The position numbers and the translations under genes are program-made. Source: Amoebophrya sp. AT5.2 (lineage: Eukaryota; Sar; Dinophyceae; Syndiniales; Amoebophryaceae). From it: a DNA stretch of 18,151 bases. The stretch covers positions 1 to 18,151 of the forward strand of contig RXOD01004807.1 of the NCBI GenBank assembly GCA_005223375.1, written 5' to 3'. Below the pieces are notes generated by a model. That model saw only the letters and a program-made list of their open reading frames with translations, was not told the origin of the DNA and did not search any database. Positions 9,319 to 16,780 of the stretch are shown here, one piece after another (the stretch's first letter is position 1; each line of letters begins with the position of its first letter).

Positions 9319-10147
9319 TTACTTGTTTCTCTTCGTAGGTTTCACAATTTCTGCCACAGTTTTTCCCGCGCTCACTCTTGTGAAAATATTTTTCGCCACG
9401 CCTGGCAAAGAAACGGGATTGCTTTGGTCGGATGCACATTGTTCCACTTCTGCAAGGTATCCCACCTGCGTAGAATCATGCGTCTCTCCAGCTTTCACTG
9501 CGGCAGCAAGCTGCTCAATCTCCTTCCAAAACGGATCCACGGGCATCCAAAATTTCCAATACGAGGCGACCCTTACAAGAGAAAAAAAACTCAATCTAGA
9601 CTGTCATGCAATATGTCCTGTACTTTTTCGCTCGTGCGGCCAATTTTCTGCAGCCGTAGCCGAAGAAGAAACCCCTGCAGAGAGTGAGAGCGAGGTGCCC
9701 CACTAAAACCGAGTCGCATCCACGAAACGAAAACTGGATGGGGCCTGTGGGATATACCTAGTTGCAACAGCAAGTCGCGCGGCTTTTTGGGACTTGCATC
9801 AGCTTTATGTAACACACATGCTTTTGCTGAAGAACAACAAGAACAAGTCTGTTTCTCTAAACTGACCCGGATGTTCTTCCGTGCCTAGACTAAGTTTTTT
9901 CAATTTCTCATCGTAACTTATTGGTTTTGGAAGCTTCCACCGCTTTTTGAATCCGATTGCAGGTGTCCCGCGCAAAAGCACAGCACTTCGCCGCGTGCTT
10001 GAACTCTTCCACTTTCATATCCAGCTCGGTCGAACTAGCTTCAGCAGTGCTGGGCGCTGGAGGTAGTTCAGGTTTTTCTTCCTCTGGTAGTCCCCCCTCG
10101 TCGGCAGCTGCTCCTCCGCTGGCAGTGACTCCGTCCGTCTCATCCAT
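9319..10147 (-). CDS. Small two-exon protein, function unknown
   Basis: Exons 10147-9918 and 9571-9319 join in frame (…SKTNK-VASYWKFW…), giving 160 residues. ATG 10147 was chosen for its context AATATGG; an in-frame ATG at 10279 would add 44 Arg/Lys-rich residues that resemble a mitochondrial presequence. Residues 1-45 are acidic and rich in Ala and Pro. The middle (MKVEEFKHAAKCCAFARDTC) and later part (FWKEIEQLAAAVKAG) look helical, separated by the aromatic patch SYWKFWMPVDPFW. The stop TAA overlaps a possible GTAA donor (AACAA|GTAAAA), so a further exon is not excluded. No family was recognised; a small mitochondrial or cytoskeletal subunit would fit, but there is no direct evidence. Confidence 0.6.
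9572..9917 (-). mobile_element. GT-AG intron with ~30-bp terminal inverted repeats (introner-like)
   Basis: The intron runs from GTTACGATGAG (9917) to TTGTAAG (9572), 346 nt. Its ends pair: on the plus strand 9572-9599 reads CTTACAAGAGAAA…AAACTCAATCTAG, and the reverse complement of 9885-9917 reads GTTACGATGAGAAA…AAAACTTAGTCTAG. Shared blocks are TTAC, GAGAAA, AAAACT and TCTAG. The tetramer TAAG occurs at both junctions (AATAAG and TGTAAG), like a target-site duplication. Confidence 0.7.
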
Positions 10148-10729
10148 ATTCGGTCGTCTTTGTACAGCGCTGGTATTGTGTTGTTTATTCAATTTGCGCA
10201 GACCTATCTCATGGCGATTCCAAGGATTGCTGCTGGCGCATGATGGCCTTCTACGCTGACGCACCAAAAGGAAAGACATTTGAAATGGTCTCGAACGCAA
10301 AGCACAAGACCCCGAAGGCAGGCTACCCCACGCGAACGCAAACTCTAACTCCGTAATCTATGTATCAGAAGGCTCTCCCACGCACGATGAACATCTGCCC
10401 CAGACACGGCAATTCTCGTACGCACTCACTGATGGCGGGTGCGGCCTCTCTGCGACGTCCTTTATTGAGAACGAGAAACGCAGACAGGCTGGGGAGCTGA
10501 CACCGGATCCGATGACACCGCGCCAGAAGGTCGCTCTGCGCTCAAGGCCCGCTGGGGCCTACAGATAGAACGTTCTGCAACACTGAGAAAAGGGCGCTCT
10601 AGATATCGGGGCAGCAGGTTGCTCGAGAGAGCGTGCATAAAGCCCTCAGCGCACGTCGACGTTGACGCACTTGCAGTATTGGTCCTCGTCAATTCGACTT
10701 TGACCCGTAATCAATGGTACTACGTATCT
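10148..10729. other. Intergenic stretch, possible short C-terminal exon
   Basis: No clear gene. On the minus strand a 51-nt GT-AG removal (GTATCC…TCAAAG) from the small gene at 10730-11014 would lead in frame to SRIDEDQYCKCVNVDVR and a stop, so that gene may extend here. The 44-residue upstream extension of the gene at 9319-10147 also falls in this stretch. Confidence 0.35.
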
Positions 10730-11014
10730 TTAACTCATTCTTGGATACCTGCCCTCTGCAGACAATTCCCGCTTGGCCAGGAATTTCTGGCTCGGCGATT
10801 CCCAGTCCGTACTCGCGGCGGCAGCTTCGCGGGCGACCTCCGCGTTTTCTGCGTCGCCACCCTCAACCGCGGCTTCTTCCTCCACGCCGTCGCCAGTCGG
10901 GTAAATGCCCAGGAAGTGCGTTTGTCGTTCCGCCGCCGACGGCCGCGCCCAGCCCGGCGGAGCGAGCTCGCTCCAGATGCTCGCTACGAGCGCCTTCGAT
11001 AGCCCGAGCCCCAT
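10730..11014 (-). CDS. Small protein with predicted N-myristoylation site, function unknown
   Basis: ORF of 94 residues starting MGLGLSK, which fits the N-myristoylation pattern (Gly2, small or polar residue at position 6, Lys7), so the product may attach to membranes. ARF-type GTPases also begin this way, but no GTPase motif (GxxxxGKS/T) follows, so it is not one. The rest is Ala/Glu-rich. The start context GCGATGG is favourable and third codon positions are GC-rich, like other genes here. An alternative splice form would replace the last few residues (from RYPRMS) by SRIDEDQYCKCVNVDVR. No family recognised. Confidence 0.5.
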   Translation of the reverse strand: MGLGLSKALVASIWSELAPPGWARPSAAERQTHFLGIYPTGDGVEEEAAVEGGDAENAEVAREAAAASTDWESPSQKFLAKRELSAEGRYPRMS

Positions 11015-12627
11015 CGCGTGTGATCGATGATTTCGGTTTCCGGTCGTGTGTCTTCGGAGTAAGTTTCAATTGTGTACGAGAAATGCGAGTAGTTGTACTG
11101 CTTGCGTCAGTAGTGCAGATAAAGATTTGACCTCTGTGAGTATAAAAGTAAGCGTCTGTAAGTAAGTACGAGGAATTATACGAATTTTGATAAATCAATC
11201 TTCAGTCAAGAATTCTGGTGTTAGCGCCGAAAAGATAAAAGTTGAAATTCTATTTGAATACTAGTACATTAAATGCAAGAATTTTGTCAAAGCAGTGCGC
11301 TAGCTACGTAGGATGTACTGCAGCGAGTGCAAGAAATAGGGGGGAAAGAAGAAAATAGAGCTCCTATCGTTATGTGGGTTCTTGCCGGGTTGGTCAAGGG
11401 CCCTGTGTGAACATGAATAGATTTCCTGCTGCCGTTGCCTTACGTGGAAGTTTTCGCCGTTCTACGCACGTTCTTCCTACGAACCGACGGAACATTGAAC
11501 GAGGCTCCGACGAACCGACGGCATGGTGACGAGCCTTCTTACGGACGAACGACGGCTGCTCTTCGGCTTCGGATGCGGACGCTTACAATGCAACGTTCTA
11601 CAAAAACGAAACACGATGTCGTTCGCGGGACGCGGTGTTCCGCTATTAAGTAAAAGAAAATACAACACGGCATTCCTAGTACGAACGGACAGATTCTCTT
11701 CCTGTTCACGCTACGATCGACTATGGCTGTTGTTCCTTCTTCTGCTTACCATAACAACTCTTGAACAATGGGGAAACCGCTGAAAAAACTGATATCGTCG
11801 TGATCAGTTGCCGCGCTCGCCTCCACCAGTGCTTTTCTGCACGCAAGGCGAGTGCTCGTCAAAGCACATTCGTGTTTTCCTCGCGATGTTTTCCTGCCCG
11901 CGCCAACGACGTGGACCTCTTCAATACCCCTCCTGGACTGCGCTCTGCAAGTCCTCCACCGCCGATTTCACTTCGTCTAAGCAACACACAGGTAACCGAC
12001 TTCAACAGCAGTAAACGATACAAAGAAGACCAGCATTGCCGGACAAAAGCAGACCCAGACCGAAGTGGTCATTGGAAGGAAACAGTTGTTTTCATCAGTA
12101 CAAGTTCACGGTGGAACACACGACGGCTCACACCAGGCCTCCGGTCATGATCTCGCAGCGACTTCTAGAGACAAACCGGAGCGAGCTTTTAGCCAAGACT
12201 CAGCAGCGTCCAGCAGGGCGCAATGAAATCACAAATCGCAAAAATAAAAATCTTTGAACCTTTGGAGCCCTGCAGCCGCAGTAGCCAGCCGCGAAGCCAG
12301 CGAGCTTGCCGTCAGCCGCGGGTTTGTGTAGCCATCCGTCAGCCGCACGAACCCGCTCCGGGTGTCGGCCAGCCTGAACGATGGGTGCAAATGCTAGTCG
12401 CGAATGCCTGTGTGAAACTGGCTCATGGATATAATACACCAAAAAAACTCTTCTTCCGCGTGCTCTTCGCGTACCTCACGTTCATGACTACCACTTTACA
12501 ACCCGCATCGCGCGCGGTGGGGGATGATCGATCGAGTTCGAGCCCACGATCCTGCCCCAGGCCCCCTCTAGCCGTGCTGTTCTCGCTTCGAGCAATTCCA
12601 ATTGTTCCTCGTCCAACCTTTTATAGC
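11015..12627. other. Long intergenic stretch, nothing recognised
   Basis: About 1.6 kb without a convincing gene on either strand. Plus-strand ORFs (for example 11761-12150 and 12223-12759) overlap each other in different frames and lack domains. CGAACCGACGG occurs twice near 11479 and 11513. The right end holds the 3' UTR of SHMT. Confidence 0.5.
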
Positions 12628-15600
12628 TTAAGACCCCACCGTCTCGAAGCGTCCGCAGAAGTCAGCCACTTCTTTTTTCAAAAGGATGAGTTCCGGCGGC
12701 TGCTCCTCCTCAATGAACCTGGTGAAATCGGCGAGCTTCGCGCCCGCGCCTCCGGGTAGCTTGGCCTGCACGTTCTGCGCAATCTTCACGGCCTGGTCGA
12801 GGAACACCGCGACCTGGTGGAAGTCCGCCTCGGTAAACCCCCGCGTGGTCATGGCGGGCGTGCCCACGCGCAGCCCGCTCGGATTCATCGCCGAGGTGTC
12901 GTGCGGTACGGTGTCGAGGTTAGAAGCGGGAGGCGGAGGTGCGGTGTGTGCTAGTAAGTTCTATTTTCGGGTCTTTCGGCTACTTGTGCAAATGCATTAT
13001 AATCCGCACGATGGATTATCTGCTTCTTCGGAAAGAGTTCTCGAGGAATTACAGCATTTCGCTAATGGACCCCCGGGAAAGGACACCCACCGATGCGCGG
13101 CACATCCGATAAAACGAGGGCCAGGACGACGTAACTCGCTAGTGGACGAAAACAACTGCCAATGCCAGGAAAATGGAGTAAGCGTACAAGCAAGCCGAGC
13201 ACGACTCTTTCGAAAGTAAGTAGCAACGCGCCTCCGGCTTCCGGTTACTTAATTTTGTTCAGGACGATGTTGGCGAATTCGCAGATGCGTTCCCCCTTGG
13301 CGCCCGAAACGCCCGAAGTAGCCTTCAGATCAACCAGCACCATGTGGTTATCCGTGCCGTCAGAAACCAGGCGATACCCGAGCTGCTCCAGGCCGGCAGC
13401 CAGTGCTGTTTGTTTTTTGCGTACGAGAGTAAACAAAGAAAAGTATCTACGCCATCATGAAGAAGCCACTACTAAACGGCTCGATGAATGAACTATGATG
13501 AAATGACTCGAGGTTGTGATATCACCAGTGCTCAAAAAACTTACCTTTGCAGTTTTTGAGTACTTGATCCTGGTACTGGCGGAATTCTGGTGTTTTTGCC
13601 AGTTTCAATGCCACCGCTAGTGCGGAGATGGTGTGGTTGTGCGGCCCTCCCTGCAGTCCCGGGAAGACGGCTTCCGTAATCTTCTGCTCGTAGTCGTACA
13701 CGAGGGGCTTGGGCGGCGGCTTCCCCTTCTTCGCCGCCGGCTGCTTATCCTTCTCGCCGATGCGGTAGAAAATGAGACTCCCCCGCGGACCCCGCAGGCT
13801 CTTGTGCGTCGTACTCGTCACCACGTCTGCCCCCTGCTTGCATTAGAGGAAGAGCGAAAAAGAAAGCCACTAAACGGGAACAAGGCTTCTTGTTTTTGTA
13901 CTCCTAGAAGAATCGGCAGCCAGTGATAGCGTCATCGCGTCGGTAGCTGGGGCGAAAAGATCCACAGGGATGACTTTGACTTTGGCCACAGCAGGAGACG
14001 CTAGCACTCGCACTAAGAATAACAATAACGGCTGCGATTCTTCGCAACGCAGGCCTACGCGATATTCCTCACTTCCGCAATACGGCTGAAAAGACGCTCC
14101 TGCGGCAGAACCCCCCAGCAGTGCCCCGTACAACTCTGTCTCTGTTGAGGAGGTACTTATTAAACCCACTATGACAAATGGCGGGCATCCTTTTCGCGTC
14201 GGTAATCGAAGGGGGACGGCAGCACCTTGGCGGCGACGAGACCAGAAATGTGGGCCATGTCGTAGTGGAGGATTGCGTCCGTCTCATCACAGATCTCGCG
14301 GAACCGGGGAACGTCTACGATCCGCGAGTATGCGGTGGCGCCGGCTATTACCAGCTTTGGCCGGTACCTGGTCCGAATCCGATGATTGATTTTGCGATTT
14401 ATTTTGCGTCTCGCCGACGATGGATTAGCAGCAGCATGCATCCTCGTCAAGCTCAGCTGGACATCTTGACGAGGCCGTACTTACTGATTCGATTGCGACC
14501 AAATCGATGCACGACCAAATGAAAGCTACTTATTCAAACACACGCCACCTCTTCGCGAGCATCTCGAGCTCGTCGTAGTCGATGAGCCCGGTTTTTTCGT
14601 TCAGCCGGTACGGCATCGTTTCCCAAAACTTCGACACGAAGGAGATCTTCTTTTTCGGCGTCTGGAAACCGTGGCTCAAGTGGCCCCCGTGCGGGAGGTC
14701 GAGCCCGCGCTTTAGAAGAGAAGCAAAGCCCGACCAGCCTTTCTGTTACCGCAAGTGCGGCTAGCGCGCAAAACAGCGACTGCTACTATTCCCAGTCGAT
14801 AACAACAGAGAGAGCGGCATACTAACTTACAAAGACCACAATGCCAAAACGATCTAAGCCCAAGACGAGCATGACACAAACCCTAGCGCGGTCTGAAGGA
14901 TACCGATATCATCCCGCCCACTTGCAATATTATCCCCATCGCTGCACCTGCCGCATCGATCTCTGGCTGCTCGGCTTTTAGGGTCTCGTCTACCTCCTCT
15001 GCTTAACATGATTCGCCCGTGCGGCTCGACCAGCGCCGAAAAGAGCGCAAAATTTGCCGGACTGCCACTGTACACCTGCACGTTCACTCCCCACTTCTTC
15101 GGATCCAGATCGAAGGCCTCCAGCGCCCTTTTCTGGCACAGAAGCTCCGCCTCGTCGATGTACTCATTCCCCCCGTCACTTTTGACAAGGCCAACTGCTA
15201 AGTGATTGTGTTGCGGAACTGTGCTTGTCCCTAGTAGCGGACTCGGCGTAGATGCCCGAACTTCTGGGCAATTCTATTCCTGTACGGCTGATGAGAATTG
15301 ATTCCTAGCACTACCAGGTCGCGGACAGTTAGCAGCCGTGGCACACAGTATCGCGCTGCCGGGAGGGACCCCTCTGAGTACTGGTTCCGCATGACCGATG
15401 TTCCGCATGACCGAAACGAAAAAGAATGATGAGCAAAACGAGTCCAGAGGTTTTTGCGTGCGTGCGTGTGAGTGTGATGTGTCTACTCCGCGGCTATCAA
15501 TAATAAACTCCGGTTGACCACTTAGCAGCCCTCTCGCCGTGGCATAGAGTATCGCGCTCCCGGGTAGCCCTCCGAGTACTTGTTCTGCATCACGCTGCCC

Positions 15601-15875
15601 AGGGCGTCCAACACCGCGCGCGACGTGAAGTTCTCGGACGGGATTAAGTTGATGCAGTGCTTCTGCCGGTGTTTCTCCTTCTCGATTATCAGAGCCATGT
15701 CCTTGTCCACCTCGACCAGAGGGAGGTTGAGCGCGGCGGCGGCCGTGCTAGATGAAAAGCCCCGTGCTGGCGGCGGTTGTCTTCTGCCGCGGAAGGACGC
15801 ATGGAGGGACGCACGAGAGGACGCGCGTGCGCAGCCGCGGCCGCAGACGGAGGACACCGCAGAGGAAATCATCAT
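12628..15875 (-). CDS. SHMT: Serine hydroxymethyltransferase, probably mitochondrial
   Basis: PLP enzyme that interconverts serine and glycine and feeds methylene-tetrahydrofolate into one-carbon metabolism. Seven exons: 15875-15548, 15176-15007, 14706-14549, 14367-14202, 13830-13545, 13405-13253 and 12914-12628 (several ends approximate), giving about 515 residues, normal for mitochondrial forms. The first 45 residues are Arg/Ser/Ala-rich with almost no acidic residues and an ARGFSSS site, typical of a mitochondrial presequence. Family landmarks in order: [97 protein letters not shown] (PLP lysine at about residue 284), [22 protein letters not shown] and [14 protein letters not shown] Lys/Pro-rich insert ([12 protein letters not shown]) follows the PLP region. 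Intact motifs on all exons argue for a functional gene despite odd introns. Confidence 0.95.
12915..13252 (-). mobile_element. SHMT intron 6: inverted-repeat ends, no workable GT-AG pair
   Basis: Exon 6 ends near NIVLNK at 13253 and exon 7 resumes with [13 protein letters not shown] at about 12914. The intron ends pair: AACCGGAAGCCGGAGGCGCG (minus strand, 13246-13227) against AAGCGGGAGGCGGAGGTGCG (plus strand, 12924-12943), 16 of 20 identical. No GT-AG pair keeps both LNK and TVP in frame, and no AG occurs just before exon 7 (…CGCTTCTAACCTCGACACC). A TAA present at both junctions would allow a GT…AA intron that adds two or three residues. Exact ends are uncertain within about 10 nt. Confidence 0.6.
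13406..13544 (-). other. SHMT intron 5 (canonical GT-AG, 139 nt)
   Basis: The donor AAAG|GTAAGT and acceptor AACAG|CACTGG join VLKNCK to [11 protein letters not shown] in frame, exactly as in the family. No terminal inverted repeat. Confidence 0.9.
13831..14201 (-). other. SHMT intron 4 (non-GT donor, about 371 nt)
   Basis: Exon 4 ends with SPFDY and exon 5 begins [10 protein letters not shown]; family alignment puts the join directly between them. No in-frame GT donor is available before the TAG stop in the retained sequence. A GC donor (GAT|GCCCGCC) with AG at TGCAAG or GCAG would be in frame but would insert RREKD(Q)G. Ends show partial inverted similarity around GCGAAAA. Confidence 0.55.
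14368..14548 (-). other. SHMT intron 3 (GT-AG, between AGGT direct repeats)
   Basis: Exon 3 ends AAGAG|GTGGCG and exon 4 begins ACCAG|GTACCGG. AGGT stands at both junctions, so the 181-nt intron sits between direct repeats of the consensus splice tetramer. The join gives AKRYRPKL, matching the family. It contains a perfect 10-bp hairpin (14442-14474). Confidence 0.8.
14442..14474. other. Perfect 10-bp hairpin inside SHMT intron 3
   Basis: CCTCGTCAAG and its exact reverse complement CTTGACGAGG are separated by 13 bases. The stem lies in the middle of the 181-nt intron and could bring its ends together in the RNA; that role is a guess. Confidence 0.75.
14707..15006 (-). other. SHMT intron 2 (about 300 nt, unusual boundaries)
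   Basis: Family alignment joins HGRIM (ending 15007) directly to GLDLPHGG (starting 14706), which would give an intron beginning TTAAGC and ending GCGC. The ends are weakly inverted: TTAAGCAGAGGAGGTA at 15006-14991 against TTTAGAAGAGAAGCAA at 14711-14726, 11 of 16 identical. An in-frame GT-AG alternative (GGAG|GTAGAC … GAAAG|GCTGG) would insert about 15 residues into a highly conserved loop. Confidence 0.5.
15324..15395 (-). repeat. Decayed copy of SHMT exon 1 end inside intron 1
   Basis: The minus strand here reads GTCATGCGGAACCAGTACTC … GCAGCGCGATAC … GTGCCACGGCTGCTAACTG, matching the true exon end at about 15593-15516 with scattered substitutions, a 3-base insertion and a 6-base deletion. 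The encoded fragment VMRNQYSEG resembles VMQNKYSEG. The copy spans exon, junction and the 5' inverted repeat. Confidence 0.8.
15384..15414. repeat. Short tandem repeat, two 15-base copies
   Basis: GTTCCGCATGACCGA occurs at 15384-15398 and 15400-15414. It overlaps the upstream edge of the decayed exon copy, suggesting repeated slippage or duplication at this point of SHMT intron 1. Confidence 0.8.
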
Positions 15876-16780
15876 GCGGTGCTTGGAGTTTTTGGAGGGG
15901 AAGAGAAAGTAGGGAGTGGCAGTGCTGTGCTTTGAACGAGTAGAGTTTGTGTTTGAATTTCAACTACGGGTACTTCGGTCGCAGCACATATAGCAAAGTT
16001 GCTACACAAATGACTGTGCGACCCCAGGAGAGCAGCTAGTTTTCAAGGGAAAGCGAGCCAGCTGTGCTGAGTCGCAAAATGAGACACTGCTGAATGGCCG
16101 ATTCCATTCGTGGTGGAGGTGGCGTTCATCGGTTGAAAAGAATACTACGTACTGGACGCAGGCAGTAGGGGAATACTTACTGCTCCACGACGATTACTGC
16201 TCCAGTATGTATTCGAGTTCAGCTGCTCCACGCTCTGCAGAAACGACTCGTAGTCGGACAAAACTCCTGTGCGAACATGTGACCGAACTGCGCACTTTCG
16301 TGCGCCAGTTTCTCGTCGCTCTACTTTTGGTGCTTAATTATGCATCTTATTCTTTCTTCGCGTCTGACAGTTAACAACAGAATCCGGGATCGATCAACAA
16401 AACCTGCTGGGTCCATATCGACCTCTGCGTCTGTGAATGCTTTGCGTCTGTGAATGAGAATATCACCGGGACCACCTTGCGTCTCAAAATTATAACTTCA
16501 GCGTCTACAACATACAGGAATCTGCTCTGCGATTGCGATGCAGAATCTCTGGTCTGCGTCGATGTGAGTAAACTAAGTAATCCTCGCCTTTGCGCTGTCT
16601 AGGTGTACCATGGACTCGTGTAAGCTATTACTTGGCGAACGCTAGCAAACGTGGTTGACAACATCCTCACGACCACGCGAGCAGCTGCGACCAACATCTG
16701 TGTCATCTTCATCAGCTTTATCAATGTACTCAAATCCCGATTTCATGTACACGACGGCAAAACCCAATAGCCTTAGACAG
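15876..16780. other. Intergenic stretch between CFAP61-like gene and SHMT
   Basis: About 900 bases without coding sequence on either strand, apart from short shadows next to SHMT exon 1. TGCGTCTGTGAATG is tandemly repeated at 16426-16439 and 16443-16456. It should hold the 3' end of the CFAP61-like transcript and the SHMT leader; no promoter motif was recognised. Confidence 0.5.

Larger units (their letters stand above)
15177..15547 (-). other. SHMT intron 1 (unusual boundaries, inverted repeats, internal exon copy)
   Basis: Family alignment wants GARY|YGGNEY, giving an intron that starts CTATGCC at 15547 and ends AAAAGTG at 15177. There is no GT donor between the last conserved residues and the TAA at 15524. 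Inverted repeats CTGCTAAGTG lie at 15528-15519 (minus) and 15195-15204 (plus). A GC-AG intron bounded exactly by them (15529-15195, 335 nt) is in frame but would insert SMPRREVGLVKSD at the active-site loop. Confidence 0.55.

Noticed and set aside
10461..10466. AATAAA on the minus strand as a polyadenylation signal
   Set aside because: Single hexamer in AT-containing spacer, and the AATAAA signal is not a dependable marker in alveolates.
10730..11014. ARF-family GTPase, suggested by the MGLGLSK start
   Set aside because: No P-loop, DxxGQ or NKxD motif follows in any frame nearby.
11435..12759. Several plus-strand ORFs of 65-180 codons
   Set aside because: They overlap in different frames, lack domains, and the largest one runs into the SHMT last exon on the other strand.
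14672..14681. GGCTCAAG-like match to the end of a dinoflagellate spliced leader
   Set aside because: It lies inside an SHMT exon (GGHLSHG codons), in antisense, and only a few bases match; no full spliced-leader gene was seen.
12628..15875. SHMT as a broken pseudogene, because of stops and missing splice sites
   Set aside because: All catalytic motifs are intact over seven exons and the phases fit; decay would be expected to hit exons as well.
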